A DNA stretch of 64,000 nucleotides from Mycoplana rhizolycopersici (GTDB lineage Bacteria; Pseudomonadota; Alphaproteobacteria; Rhizobiales; Rhizobiaceae): the NCBI RefSeq assembly GCF_013378445.1, contig NZ_JABXYK010000013.1, positions 62,001-126,000 on the forward strand. The letters are read 5' to 3'. Each line of letters starts with the position of its first letter. Position 1 is the stretch's first letter. Below are positions 18,568-27,879 of this stretch, piece by piece. The translations under genes and the position numbers were made by a program. A model generated the notes under the pieces. The model had not been told where the DNA came from, did not search any database, and worked only from the letters and a program-made list of their open reading frames with translations.

Positions 18568-19556
18568 AGGCCGACCTGCGCTCGACACCTGGCCGCGTAA
18601 GCTGGAAGAACGAGGCGGCACTTGTCGCTGCGGCATTTGCCGTGCTGGCGCTGCTGCCATTCGTGATCACCGACAGCTACAGCCGCCACATCCTGATCAT
18701 GGCGTTCATCTATGCGGTGGTAGCGTCGAACTGGGACCTGAGCCTGGGCTATGGCGGCGTTTTCAATTTCGGCCATCTGGCGCTGTTCGGCATCGGCGTC
18801 TACGCCTACGGCCTGATGACCAAGCTTGCCGGCATCGATCCGTGGCTCGCCCTGGCATTGAGCGGCGCGGTGTCCACAATTGCCGCGATCGTGGTGACGA
18901 TCCCGATCCTGCGGCTGAAGGGTATCTACATCATTCTCGTGACCTTCGGCTTTGCCCAGCTCGTCATGCAGTTGATCCTCAGCCAGTCCGATTATACCGG
19001 CGGCACGCAGGGCATGGTGCGGATCCAGACGCTCTATCTTGCCAGCCACAACATGATCCGCGACGGGAAGTTCGCCTATTTCTACATCGCGCTGGCGATT
19101 CTGTTTGCCAGCACGGTGTTTCTGCGGCTGCTCGTCCGCTCGAAGACCGGAGCCAGCATCGTAGCGCTTCGCGACAATGAGGAATATGCCGTCAGCCGGG
19201 GTATCTCACTGGTGCGCCAGCGAGTGATCACGCTTGCCGCAAGCGCTTTCTTCACCGGCGTCGCGGGTGCCTTCTATGCCGCCTACCAGCGCAATGCCTC
19301 GGTGGACGTGTTCGGCATGAGCCTTGCCACGATCATCCTGTCAATGGTGCTGCTGGGCGGCACGAGCACGATATATGGAGCGATCGGCGCATCCTTCGTG
19401 CTGACGATCTTCGCCGAGATCATGGCCGACTTCGGCGCCTGGCGGCCGATCATCACCGCCCTTCTGATCATTGTCGTGATGCTCGTCTATCCGTCCGGGC
19501 TTGCGGGGATATGCACTTCGGCGCGCGCCTCATGGCGCAGACGCCAGGAAATCTGA
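18564..19556 (+). CDS. Liv-type ABC transporter permease (LivM-like)
   Basis: Second permease, 330 aa. The ATG at 18564 overlaps the LivH-like stop as ATGA; open reading farther upstream merely crosses the other permease. It has the family pattern NWDLSLGYGGVFNFGHLALF and a docking loop around ALRDNEEYAVSRGIS. It is the last gene of the operon and a strong hairpin terminator follows. Confidence 0.93.
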   Translation: MKADLRSTPGRVSWKNEAALVAAAFAVLALLPFVITDSYSRHILIMAFIYAVVASNWDLSLGYGGVFNFGHLALFGIGVYAYGLMTKLAGIDPWLALALSGAVSTIAAIVVTIPILRLKGIYIILVTFGFAQLVMQLILSQSDYTGGTQGMVRIQTLYLASHNMIRDGKFAYFYIALAILFASTVFLRLLVRSKTGASIVALRDNEEYAVSRGISLVRQRVITLAASAFFTGVAGAFYAAYQRNASVDVFGMSLATIILSMVLLGGTSTIYGAIGASFVLTIFAEIMADFGAWRPIITALLIIVVMLVYPSGLAGICTSARASWRRRQEI

Positions 19557-19579
19557 ACAGACAGGGGTTCCCCAACGAT

Positions 19580-19617
19580 AAAAAACCCGGACTGCATCCC
19601 TGCAGCCCGGGTTTTTT
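19580..19617. terminator. Bidirectional Rho-independent terminator
   Basis: AAAAACCCGG-A-CTGCA and TGCAG-C-CCGGGTTTTT pair as a long stem with one mismatch around the loop TCCC. There is a T-run on the right and an A-run on the left. It sits between the convergent LivM-like gene and the M20 peptidase gene, so it can stop transcription from both sides. It is the clearest terminator in the window. Confidence 0.92.
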
Positions 19618-19642
19618 GGCACTGGAATGCGGGCCTGGGCGC

Positions 19643-20959
19643 TTACTTGCTGCCGCACCAGTCGATGACGCTGGCCGCGATCACCTTCGTTGTTTCGACC
19701 AGGGATTCAACATCGACATATTCGTCGTCACCATGAAAGCCGTCGCCGGAGGGGCCGAAGATGACGCCGTCAACGCCGGCCCCGGCATAGTGGGCAGCAT
19801 CGCAGACAGCAACGAACCCCTTGATGTCAGGCTTGCGCCCCACCGCCGTCTTGTTGGCCACGAGAGACTGCACGAGCGGATGATCGACCGGCGTATTGAG
19901 GGGCGGGAAATGCAGCCCGCCGAGTTCCCATTGAATGGTTGGCGGATTGTTGCGCAGCCAAGCGTCCGTCTGGGCGAAATGATGCACGAAGGCTTCGAAA
20001 TCGCGCCTATAGTCCGCGGAATTCTCCGACGGCAGGAACTTCATGTCGAGATCGATCACGGCGACGTCGGGGATGATGGCCGGGTTCGTCATCGTGATCG
20101 GCAGGCCGTTGTCGCCGAGACCGGCGCCCGCATGCAGGACGCCGACGTTGATCGTGTTCATGCCCACGGGCAGAAGCGGGTGGGATGCCGCACGGGTGCG
20201 GCCGGATTCATAGTGGCGCAACGCTTCGATGAAGCGCGTGGCAAGCTCGATCGCATTCACGCCGGGTTCCAGGCGCCCGCTTTCCTGCCGCTGCGGATAG
20301 ATCTCGTTGTAGCGCCAGGCCGAGTGAGCCGTGCGCCCGCGGATCGTCACGCGCGCCCATTCGAGGCCGCCTTCTGCCGGCAACACGTCGCCCCAGGTCG
20401 GCTCAGCGACGAGGACGGCCTTTGCAAGCTTGCCTCGCTTGACCGCATCCATCGCGCCGAAGCCGCCGGCTTCCTCGTCGACCACCGTATGGATCGAAAG
20501 CCGGCCGTCCAGCTCGATGCCAGCCGCACGAACCGCCCGCGCGGCCGCAATGCAAGCAGCCACGCCACCCTTCATATCGATGGCGCCACGTCCGTAGAGC
20601 CTGCCGTTCTTGATCTCACCGCCGAACGGATCGACGGTCCAGCGGGCTGGATCCCCGATCGGCACCACGTCGATGTGACCGCACAGGATGAGGCTTTTCT
20701 CCTCGTTGCCGGCAAGATCGCCGACGACGTTCGGGCGGCCGGGCAACGCATCCCAGCTTTCGGTCGAAAATCCGATCGTCTTCAGTTCCGTCTCGATGAG
20801 CTTCTGAACGTCCGCCTCGCGATTGACCGCCGGATCGAGGTTGAATTTCGGGTTGACGGAGGGGATGCGGACCAGACGCTGCGTCAAGTCGACAACCCAG
20901 TCCCTGTCCTTTTCGATCAGGGCGGTTACTGTCTCAACCAGTTGGGAACGTGTCGTCAT
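19643..20959 (-). CDS. M20 family metallopeptidase (ArgE/DapE-like deacylase)
   Basis: Zinc-dependent amidohydrolase/peptidase of 438 aa. Visible metal and catalytic sites are GHIDVVP (H95, D97), GRGAIDMKGG (D128, bridging) and VVDEEAGG (E162 catalytic, E163 ligand). Family members remove N-acyl groups or cleave dipeptides and carbamoyl amino acids in the cytoplasm. The length is normal. It shares direction with the aminotransferase upstream and lies 112 bases after it. It converges on the Liv-type operon across a terminator. The substrate is not determined. Confidence 0.92.
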   Translation of the reverse strand: MTTRSQLVETVTALIEKDRDWVVDLTQRLVRIPSVNPKFNLDPAVNREADVQKLIETELKTIGFSTESWDALPGRPNVVGDLAGNEEKSLILCGHIDVVPIGDPARWTVDPFGGEIKNGRLYGRGAIDMKGGVAACIAAARAVRAAGIELDGRLSIHTVVDEEAGGFGAMDAVKRGKLAKAVLVAEPTWGDVLPAEGGLEWARVTIRGRTAHSAWRYNEIYPQRQESGRLEPGVNAIELATRFIEALRHYESGRTRAASHPLLPVGMNTINVGVLHAGAGLGDNGLPITMTNPAIIPDVAVIDLDMKFLPSENSADYRRDFEAFVHHFAQTDAWLRNNPPTIQWELGGLHFPPLNTPVDHPLVQSLVANKTAVGRKPDIKGFVAVCDAAHYAGAGVDGVIFGPSGDGFHGDDEYVDVESLVETTKVIAASVIDWCGSK

Positions 20960-21070
20960 GGAGTTTAACCTTTCCGGATAACATGCTGTTTTCGGGCAAT
21001 TTCATTTCGTTTGACAAAGACTTTGATTTTCATCGGCGGCGCGCCTCCCCTCTCAGAGGCACGTCGAAGG

Positions 21071-22384
21071 CTACCATCCTGCAAAGCCGGAAAGGACGTC
21101 TTCACCGATCTTGCCGTCGCGGACGTCGGTGAGCGCCCGGTCGAGGATGGCCACCCCCTTCTCCGCCTCCTCAGCGGTGAGGGTGAGCGGCGGTGTGAAT
21201 TCCAGCACGTTGGATCGTACCCCGACATAGTAGAGCACCAGCCCCAGTTCGAAGGCACGATAGACGGTCAGCGCCGCTTCCCGCGCGGCTGCGGCGCGAC
21301 TGGCCGCATCGCTCACAAGCTCGACCCCAAGCGCCAGACCATGACCCCGGATATCGCCGATCAACGCATGGCGAGAGGCGAGCCGGTCGAGAGCGGTGCG
21401 GAGAACGCTCCCCGTCCGGGCTGCGTTTTCGGCAAGGCGGTCCCCCTCGATCGTCTCAAGCACGGCGAGGGCGGCGGCGGCGCAGACAGGGTTGCCATGG
21501 ACCGTCTGCAGCGAGAAGGCGGCGGCGTGGTTCATCAAGGACTCAGGGCCGACGACGGCGGAGATCGGCAATCCGCCGCCGAGGCCCTTGCCGAAAACCA
21601 CGATATCCGGCTCGATCCCGGAATGCTCGTATGCGTGGAACCGGCCGCTGCGGCCGATCCCGACCTTCACCTCGTCGCAGACGAGCAGGATGCCGTGCTT
21701 GCGGCAGAGCGCCTCCACCGCCTGAAAGAAGCCGTCCGGCGGAACCAGCATGCCGCCATCGGACTGGACCGGCTCGATGAAGAAGGCCGCAACCTCATCC
21801 GGCGGCACTTCGGCCGCAAACAGGCACTCGAGATGGGAAAGGGTGGCGTCCCGCGCGGCCTCGGCGCTGCCGGCGGTATAGCTGTTGGGGTAGGGGACGA
21901 GCGTCAGGCCGGCCGCGCGCGCACCTTGCTGCGCCGGATGCCCGGAAACGGCCATCGAACCGACAGTGCCGCCGTGGTAGGCGCCATTGAATGCGAGGAT
22001 CCGCGGACGCCCTGTTGCGGCCGTGACCATGCGCGCGACCGTCTCGTTGGCGTCCGAACCGGAATGGCCGAACCAGACCCGGCCTCTGGCACGCTCGGGC
22101 ACGAGCGACAGCAGCTTTTCCGCAAGCAGCACGCAAGGCTCGTTCGCCGACGAAAGATAGCTGGCCCCGGCCTGGTCCGAAAGCGCGCGGTCGACCGCCG
22201 CGCGGATCGCAGGATGCGAATGTCCGAGGCTTGCAGACCCCCACGATGCGGAGAAGTCGAGAAGTTGCCGGCCGTCGTCGCCGGTCAGATACGCACCGCG
22301 GCCGCCGACGACCGCCTGCGGGAAGAACCGCAGGTGCGCCATCTTGGAGACCGATTGGCCTTCGCGGGCGTAGAGACCGGACAT
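21071..22384 (-). CDS. Class III aminotransferase (PLP-dependent, omega type)
   Basis: Aminotransferase of 437 aa. The PLP lysine is K266 in VVFGKGLGGGLPI, the pyridine-nitrogen aspartate is D237 in LLVCDEVKVGIGR and the phosphate-binding region is HSGSDANE (107-114). The family transfers omega-amino groups (GABA, beta-alanine, ornithine, polyamines) or isomerises glutamate semialdehyde. It follows the first isochorismatase-type hydrolase by 13 bases and is probably the last gene of the operon that begins upstream of 27749. Confidence 0.92.
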   Translation of the reverse strand: MSGLYAREGQSVSKMAHLRFFPQAVVGGRGAYLTGDDGRQLLDFSASWGSASLGHSHPAIRAAVDRALSDQAGASYLSSANEPCVLLAEKLLSLVPERARGRVWFGHSGSDANETVARMVTAATGRPRILAFNGAYHGGTVGSMAVSGHPAQQGARAAGLTLVPYPNSYTAGSAEAARDATLSHLECLFAAEVPPDEVAAFFIEPVQSDGGMLVPPDGFFQAVEALCRKHGILLVCDEVKVGIGRSGRFHAYEHSGIEPDIVVFGKGLGGGLPISAVVGPESLMNHAAAFSLQTVHGNPVCAAAALAVLETIEGDRLAENAARTGSVLRTALDRLASRHALIGDIRGHGLALGVELVSDAASRAAAAREAALTVYRAFELGLVLYYVGVRSNVLEFTPPLTLTAEEAEKGVAILDRALTDVRDGKIGEDVLSGFAGW

Positions 22385-22397
22385 GGCATTTCCTCGC

Positions 22398-23066
22398 CTA
22401 TTTGAAGAAGGTCAGGACCTCGTCGAGCTGGACGACATGGCAGTAGATCATGTTGATGATCTCGAGTTCGCGCGCGTGCAGTTCGTCCGTCGCCGCCGCA
22501 CCGCAATCGTCGACGACCACCACGCCAAAGCTCTCATCGGCCAGGCTGCGCACCGTCGAGGAGACGCACTGGTCGGTGAAGATGCCGCAGCAGATGACGT
22601 TCTTGATGCCCATGTTGTGCAGGACGAGGCGCAGGTTCGTGCCGGTCAGCGCGCTGTCGGTGGTCTTTGTGATGACGATTTCGTCCGGACGGGGCTCTAG
22701 CTCCGGCACGACCTGGCCCTCCGGCAGTTCCTTCGGCAGCAGCAGGTAGTTGAAACCCGGCTTCTTCTGGCTCAGGGACCGGTCGCGTCCATCCGGTTTC
22801 AGGCAGGCGATCCGGGCGAAAATGACCTCCACCTTGCGCTTGCGGCATTCCTCGATCAGCCGCGCCGTATTGGGGATGACGGTCTTGCGCATGCGGTCGT
22901 AGAAGGGCTGCCAGCGGTCGGTTTCCTCGGGCGTGTCCTTCGGGTCAAGATAGGTGTTCTGGATGTCGATGACCAGCAGTGCGGTCGTTTCCGGATCGAG
23001 GACAATATCCTCCGGTTCTTCGGCATTGGCATAGTAGAAGGATCGGTAAGCGGTCTTCCAGGTCAT
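22398..23066 (-). CDS. Isochorismatase-fold cysteine hydrolase (amidase type), copy 1
   Basis: Cysteine hydrolase of 222 aa with the D-K-C triad D34 (VIDIQN), K134 (VITKTTDSAL) and C167 (TDQCVSS). The triad cysteine marks it as an amide or ureide hydrolase (nicotinamidase, N-carbamoylsarcosine amidase and similar) and not a true isochorismatase. The segment GRDRSL is shared with the paralogue at 27880. The ATG overlaps the LivM-like stop by 4 bases, so it belongs to the importer operon and likely acts on the imported amide. Confidence 0.9.
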   Translation of the reverse strand: MTWKTAYRSFYYANAEEPEDIVLDPETTALLVIDIQNTYLDPKDTPEETDRWQPFYDRMRKTVIPNTARLIEECRKRKVEVIFARIACLKPDGRDRSLSQKKPGFNYLLLPKELPEGQVVPELEPRPDEIVITKTTDSALTGTNLRLVLHNMGIKNVICCGIFTDQCVSSTVRSLADESFGVVVVDDCGAAATDELHARELEIINMIYCHVVQLDEVLTFFK

Positions 23067-24091
23067 GCGGAGGTCTCCTTCTTGCGGCGCATGCGGGCGA
23101 GGATGTGGCCTATCTCGCGGGTCGGAAAGAGGCCGCCAGGCCTGAGGATCATGAAGGCGATCATGGCGATCGCCAGAACGATCTCGGTCAGTCCGACCAC
23201 CTGTCCGGCGCCAGCGGCCGTCGCGTTCAGCGTTCCTTCGAGGCTGCGGAGCCCCTCATAGGCGAACGTCACGAGGATGGCGCCGGCGACAGCCCCCGTC
23301 ACGGTGTTCGCGCCACCGATCACCAGCATGGTGATGACGAGGAAGGTTTCCTTCAGATAGAACGACTTCGGCGCAAACGAGGTGATGAAGTGCCCCCACA
23401 ACGCCCCGCCGACGCCGGCGATGAAGGCCGCCAGCACGAAGGCCTTCCAGCGAAGTTTCGGAATGTCGGCGCCGAGCGCCGCAGCGGCGACCTCGTCCTC
23501 GCGCGACGCCCGCAGCAGCTTTCCCGTTCGCGACTCCTTGAAGACGAGCGCGACGACGACGACAAGGGCCGCCACGATCGCCGCCATCGGCAGGGTCGTG
23601 GTCTTCGGTAAGCCGAAAAGGGTGCGCGGACCGTTGGTGAAGGCGCTCCAGTTGTTCATCACCGTGTATAGAACGACGAGCAGCGCGAAGGAGGTGATGA
23701 CCGCCGCCGCATCGGAAAGGCGCATCAGCGGGTAGGCGACGATCGCGGCCACGATTGCGGCAACGATGCCTGCGACCAGCATGGCGAGCAGCGGTGATAC
23801 CTCCACCGCCGTCATGAAGCCGTAGAGGTCGGGCAGTGCCATGCCCTTCATCTGCGCCGGAATGGTGAGAACGGCGGATGTATAGGCGCCGAAGCCCATG
23901 AAGCCGATATGGGCGAAGGACAGCAGGCCGGAATTGCCCATGAAGGTCTGCAGCCCGATGACGAGCACCAGCGAGATGAGGAGGTTCGTGACGATACGGT
24001 CATAAAGCCGGATGCCGAGCAGTTCCGTGCCGACGACGAGGGCCGCGATGAGACCGATCAGCAGAGCGGCAGTGATGTAGGAATGCTTCAT
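23063..24091 (-). CDS. Liv-type ABC transporter permease (LivM-like)
   Basis: Membrane permease of 342 aa in the second Liv-type importer. The conserved stretch GNSGLLSFAHIGFMGFGAY and a docking loop around RASREDEVAAAALGADI are present. The C-terminus is basic (RMRRKKE) and overlaps the first codons of the isochorismatase-type hydrolase. It follows the LivH-like permease by 13 bases. Confidence 0.93.
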   Translation of the reverse strand: MKHSYITAALLIGLIAALVVGTELLGIRLYDRIVTNLLISLVLVIGLQTFMGNSGLLSFAHIGFMGFGAYTSAVLTIPAQMKGMALPDLYGFMTAVEVSPLLAMLVAGIVAAIVAAIVAYPLMRLSDAAAVITSFALLVVLYTVMNNWSAFTNGPRTLFGLPKTTTLPMAAIVAALVVVVALVFKESRTGKLLRASREDEVAAAALGADIPKLRWKAFVLAAFIAGVGGALWGHFITSFAPKSFYLKETFLVITMLVIGGANTVTGAVAGAILVTFAYEGLRSLEGTLNATAAGAGQVVGLTEIVLAIAMIAFMILRPGGLFPTREIGHILARMRRKKETSA

Positions 24092-24104
24092 TGTTGCGCG
24101 CTCC

Positions 24105-24995
24105 TCAGGTCCGCTGGCCGCTTGCCGGACCCTTGATGAGGCCCGCCGGCCGCCAGAGCAGGATCAGGATGACGAGGGTGAAGGTGAAGGCGTCGCGGAA
24201 CTTCAGCAGGTCCTGCGGCAGGGTGTAGTTCAAGGTGGTGTCGATGAGCGCGAGCAGGAAGCCGCCGACGACGGCGCCGGGCAGGCTCCTCATTCCTCCA
24301 ATCACCGTTGCGATGAAGGCGACGAGCAACGGTTCGAGGCCGACGCCCGGCACCACGGTTCCGATGCGACCGATCCAGAGGATACCGACGACACCGGCGA
24401 GGAAGCCTGAAAGCGCGAATGCCGAGGAGATGATCAGGTTTGCGGGAACGCCGAGCATGCGGGCCATGGTGAAGTTCGTGGCCGCCGCGCGCATGGCGAT
24501 GCCGAGCGTGGTCTTGCGCATCAGGTAGGCGACGGCGGCGAGAAGCACGATCGATGCGGCTATCGTGATCAGGTTGCGGACTGGGGTGATCGCCCCCCCG
24601 ATCTCGACCGTCTGCGAGAAGATCGGCGGCAGCGGCACATTGCGTGGACGCGGCGAGATGAAGAGAAGTGCCGCATTCTGCAAGAGGTTGGAGAAGGCAA
24701 ACGAGGTGATCAGTACGGCGGTGACCGACTTGGCGCGTACCGGCCGGAAGGCGGCGTAGTCGGTGAAGATGCCGAACACCACGGCCATGGCGACGGCGAG
24801 CGAGGCCATGACGATCCACGGCAGACCCGAACCGCTGGAGAGATACATGGTGTAGCCCGCGACCATGATCAGTTCGCCGTAGGCGAAGTTAACCAGCCGC
24901 AGAATGCCGTAGATGATCACGAGACCGAGCGCCATCAGCGCATAGGCGCCGCCGAGGCTGAGGACGTCGATGATGAACTGGATGGTAAAGGCCAT
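24105..24995 (-). CDS. Liv-type ABC transporter permease (LivH-like)
   Basis: Membrane permease of 296 aa, with the family pattern GGAYALMALGLVIIYGILRL at the start and the docking loop around MRAAATNFTMARMLGVP. It lies 3 bases after the LivF-like ATPase gene in the minus-strand operon and pairs with the LivM-like permease downstream. Confidence 0.93.
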   Translation of the reverse strand: MAFTIQFIIDVLSLGGAYALMALGLVIIYGILRLVNFAYGELIMVAGYTMYLSSGSGLPWIVMASLAVAMAVVFGIFTDYAAFRPVRAKSVTAVLITSFAFSNLLQNAALLFISPRPRNVPLPPIFSQTVEIGGAITPVRNLITIAASIVLLAAVAYLMRKTTLGIAMRAAATNFTMARMLGVPANLIISSAFALSGFLAGVVGILWIGRIGTVVPGVGLEPLLVAFIATVIGGMRSLPGAVVGGFLLALIDTTLNYTLPQDLLKFRDAFTFTLVILILLWRPAGLIKGPASGQRT

Positions 24996-24998
24996 GGG

Positions 24999-25706
24999 TC
25001 AGCTCCCCAGATAGTGCGCGCTGAGGTCGCTGGTCGAGCGGATCTCGTCCGCCGTGCCGGATGCGACGATCGAGCCGAGCCGCATGACATAGGCGCGATC
25101 TGCGACAGCCAGCGCCTGGTTCACGTTCTGCTCGACGAGCAGGATGGTCAGGCCGGACTTCTTCAACGTTTCGATCATTTCGAAGATGCGATCGACGATC
25201 GCGGGCGCGAGGCCGAGCGAGGGCTCGTCGAGCAGCAGCACGCTCGGACGCGACATCAGCGCGCGGGCAATGACCAGCATCTGCTGCTCGCCGCCCGACA
25301 GTGTGCCCGCCGCCTGGTTGGATCGTTCGGAAAGGCGGGGAAACAGCGCATGCATCCGCTCCAGGTTGTCGCGGTTGCCTGCCTGGTCCCGCCGGTGGAT
25401 ATAGGCGCCGAGCATGAGGTTCTCGGCGACGGTAAGATCGGGGAAGACGTCACGCGTCTCGGGTACCGTCGCTAGTCCGGCGCGGACCACCTGTTCGGGG
25501 CTGGCTGCGGTGATATCCCTGCCTTCCAGCGTGATCGCGCCGCCGGACGCCCTTAGCGCACCGGCAATGCATTTGATGGTCGAGGACTTGCCGGCGCCGT
25601 TTGCGCCAAGAAGACTGACCAGTTCTCCCCTGCCAAGCGAGAAGCTGATGCCCCGCACGGCACGAATGGCGCCATAGCTGACGGAAAGGTCGCGCACCTC
25701 AAGCAT
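24999..25706 (-). CDS. Liv-type ABC transporter ATP-binding protein (LivF-like)
   Basis: ATPase subunit of 235 aa with Walker A GANGAGKSS (34-42), signature LSGGEQQ and Walker B VLLLDEP. The ATG at 25706 overlaps the LivG-like stop by 8 bases and gives the normal N-terminus MLEVRDLSVSYG. A longer start at 25724 would add six residues with no homology. Confidence 0.93.
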   Translation of the reverse strand: MLEVRDLSVSYGAIRAVRGISFSLGRGELVSLLGANGAGKSSTIKCIAGALRASGGAITLEGRDITAASPEQVVRAGLATVPETRDVFPDLTVAENLMLGAYIHRRDQAGNRDNLERMHALFPRLSERSNQAAGTLSGGEQQMLVIARALMSRPSVLLLDEPSLGLAPAIVDRIFEMIETLKKSGLTILLVEQNVNQALAVADRAYVMRLGSIVASGTADEIRSTSDLSAHYLGS

Positions 25707-26433
25707 GGGCCGTGCCCTTTCCAAGATAGGCCTCGATGACGGCCGGATGCGCGCGAACGTGAGCAGCGGTGCCCTGCGCTATGGTGCGCCCCGAAGCGAG
25801 CACATGCAGCCGGTGGCACAGGCGCATGATCAGGCCCATGTCGTGGTCGATGATGAGAAGACCGAGCCCCCGCTTTTCCGGCAGCGCGGCAAGGGTGTGA
25901 AGCAGCGTTTCGGTCTCCGCGTCGTTCATGCCCGCGGCAGGCTCGTCCAGAAGCAGAAATTTCGGTTCGGCCGCCAGCGCCCGGGCGATCTCGACGCGGC
26001 GCTTGTCGCCATAGCTGAGGCTGTCGCCAAGCTCGTCGGCCTTGGAGGCGAGCCCGAACTCGTCCAGCAGCGCTTCGGCCCGCTCGCGCGCGGCTGCGCG
26101 GCCAGCACCCTTGGCCAGAGCCGCGGCCTCGACGTTTTCAAGCACGGTCATGGCATTGAACAGGCGAACGATCTGAAAGGAGCGGCTGACCCCCTGCAAG
26201 GCGATCGCGCGCGGAGAGAGGCCGGAGAGCGTGACGCCGGCGGCGGTGATCGTGCCGGTGGCAAGTTTGACCTGGCCGGTGATGGCATTGACGAGCGTGG
26301 TCTTGCCGGAGCCGTTCGGCCCGATGAGGCCGACGACTTCGCCGGTGTCGACCGACAGCGATACATGATCGAGTGCGCGAAGTCCGGTAAACTCCACCGA
26401 CACATCGGCTACCGCGAGACGCGTTTCAGACAT
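25699..26433 (-). CDS. Liv-type ABC transporter ATP-binding protein (LivG-like)
   Basis: ATPase subunit of 244 aa with Walker A GPNGSGKTT (38-46), signature LSYGDKRRVEIA and Walker B FLLLDEPAAGMND, all standard for LivG. It is separated from the binding-protein gene upstream by 146 bases that hold a nested hairpin, and overlaps the next ATPase gene. Confidence 0.94.
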   Translation of the reverse strand: MSETRLAVADVSVEFTGLRALDHVSLSVDTGEVVGLIGPNGSGKTTLVNAITGQVKLATGTITAAGVTLSGLSPRAIALQGVSRSFQIVRLFNAMTVLENVEAAALAKGAGRAAARERAEALLDEFGLASKADELGDSLSYGDKRRVEIARALAAEPKFLLLDEPAAGMNDAETETLLHTLAALPEKRGLGLLIIDHDMGLIMRLCHRLHVLASGRTIAQGTAAHVRAHPAVIEAYLGKGTAHA

Positions 26434-26515
26434 GGCTTATCCGAAGGTGATGGGCCGGTCTTTCCGGGCACCGTGCGTCATCGACTGGAAAAGACGACGC
26501 CGCGGCGCCTGGCCC

Positions 26516-26557
26516 GCGCATGCCCGAAAAACCGTTTTCGGCTCCGGAGGCATGCGC
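26516..26557. repeat. Nested intergenic hairpin
   Basis: GCGCATGCC (26516-26524) pairs perfectly with GGCATGCGC (26549-26557), and inside it CCGAAAA (26524-26530) pairs with TTTTCGG (26535-26541). It lies between the binding-protein gene and the LivG-like ATPase gene of one operon. It resembles short rhizobial intergenic palindromes and may set the ratio of receptor to membrane complex. Confidence 0.65.
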
Positions 26558-26579
26558 AGGACCGGCCCGGTGTGGGCGA

Positions 26580-27749
26580 TCAGGGCTTCGGCAGGGATTC
26601 GGGCTTGCGCCATCCCACGAAGCTCGGCTTGCCACCCTTGAGCTGGATGATGGCTGCGGCCTTGTTCGGCACGTGACCTTCTTCTGCAGTGCCGTAGTCG
26701 AGATCGCCAGTCAGAAGCTTGAACTGGCCGTCCTCAAGCGCCTTGGCGACGGCCGCACCGTCGGTGGAGCCGGCCGCCTTGATCGCTTCGGCGATCAGCA
26801 TGACAGTGTCCCAGCCGGTCGAAACGAATGAGGTGTCCGGCGCCTTGCCGTGCATGGCGGTGTAGAGTTCGATGAACTTTGCCATGTCGGGATGCGCTTC
26901 CGGTCCCATCCAGGTGTGGGTGACGAAATAGACGTCGTTGCCGAATTTCTCGCCGAGCGCTTCGTGCATTGCCGGGTCGTCATAGGCGTCGCCACCGAGG
27001 ATCGGCGCATCGTAGCCGACTTCGCGCAGTGCGCGGATGATGACACCGATATCCGTCCCGTAAGAGGAGACGAAGATCACGTCCGGCTTCTTGCCGAGCG
27101 CCTGCAGGCGCGCCAGCTGGGCGGAGAAGTTGTTGTCGCCGTTGGTATAAGTGTCTTCGAGGATGACCTCGCCGCCATTCGCCTTGAACTGCTCGACGAA
27201 GTACTTCGAGAGCGACTTGGTGTAGGCGATGAACTGGTCGGTAACGACATAGGCCGTCTTCCAGCCCTTCTCCTTGACGGCGAAGTCCGCCGCCGTGGCC
27301 CCCATCGTCGTGTTCCACATGGACAGCGTGAACTGCTTGTCGCCGAGCGACCACGATGAGTAGAGCGGATCGGAAGCGCAGGTCGAGATGCCGACGAGAC
27401 CGGCCGACTGTGCCTCGCGGCCCGCCGGCGATCCGAAGTCAAAGTCGCACGGCGCCACGATGACCTCGGCGCCCTTGTCGATCAGTTCGACGGCGACATT
27501 GCCGACCGTCACCGGATCGGACTTGCCGTCGATATTGATGAACTCGACCTGTTTGCCGAGCACGCCGCCATTGTCGTTGAGGTATTTCACGGCGACGAGG
27601 GCGCCGTTATAGCCGGGGGTGTCCAGCGGTGCCTGGATACCGGTCATCGAAAGCGCGCCGCCGATGACGATCTTGTCGTCGGCCGCGAGCGCCGACGAGC
27701 CCGCAAGCGCAAGACCTGCTGCCAGAAGTAGTTTGGACGTCGATTTCAT
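26580..27749 (-). CDS. Branched-chain amino acid-type ABC transporter substrate-binding protein
   Basis: Periplasmic receptor of 389 aa. The Sec signal peptide is about residues 1-22 with cleavage at SALA/ADDK, then the Peripla_BP_6 start IVIGGALSMTGIQAP. It is the first importer gene of the minus-strand block that continues with two ATPases, two permeases, a cysteine hydrolase and an aminotransferase. The ligand is not known; the neighbouring amidases favour an amide- or ureide-bearing compound, which is inference. Confidence 0.93.
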   Translation of the reverse strand: MKSTSKLLLAAGLALAGSSALAADDKIVIGGALSMTGIQAPLDTPGYNGALVAVKYLNDNGGVLGKQVEFINIDGKSDPVTVGNVAVELIDKGAEVIVAPCDFDFGSPAGREAQSAGLVGISTCASDPLYSSWSLGDKQFTLSMWNTTMGATAADFAVKEKGWKTAYVVTDQFIAYTKSLSKYFVEQFKANGGEVILEDTYTNGDNNFSAQLARLQALGKKPDVIFVSSYGTDIGVIIRALREVGYDAPILGGDAYDDPAMHEALGEKFGNDVYFVTHTWMGPEAHPDMAKFIELYTAMHGKAPDTSFVSTGWDTVMLIAEAIKAAGSTDGAAVAKALEDGQFKLLTGDLDYGTAEEGHVPNKAAAIIQLKGGKPSFVGWRKPESLPKP

Positions 27750-27879
27750 AGCTTGGTTCCCCTTTCTTTTGCCATCACGGCACTAAAGCTGTTGCGCGGA
27801 CATGTCTTTTTCTTCTGCTGGGGTCCGCTTGCGGAGGTCTCCTTGTTTCGTCCCATCATGCTTGATGCGCAGTTTCTTA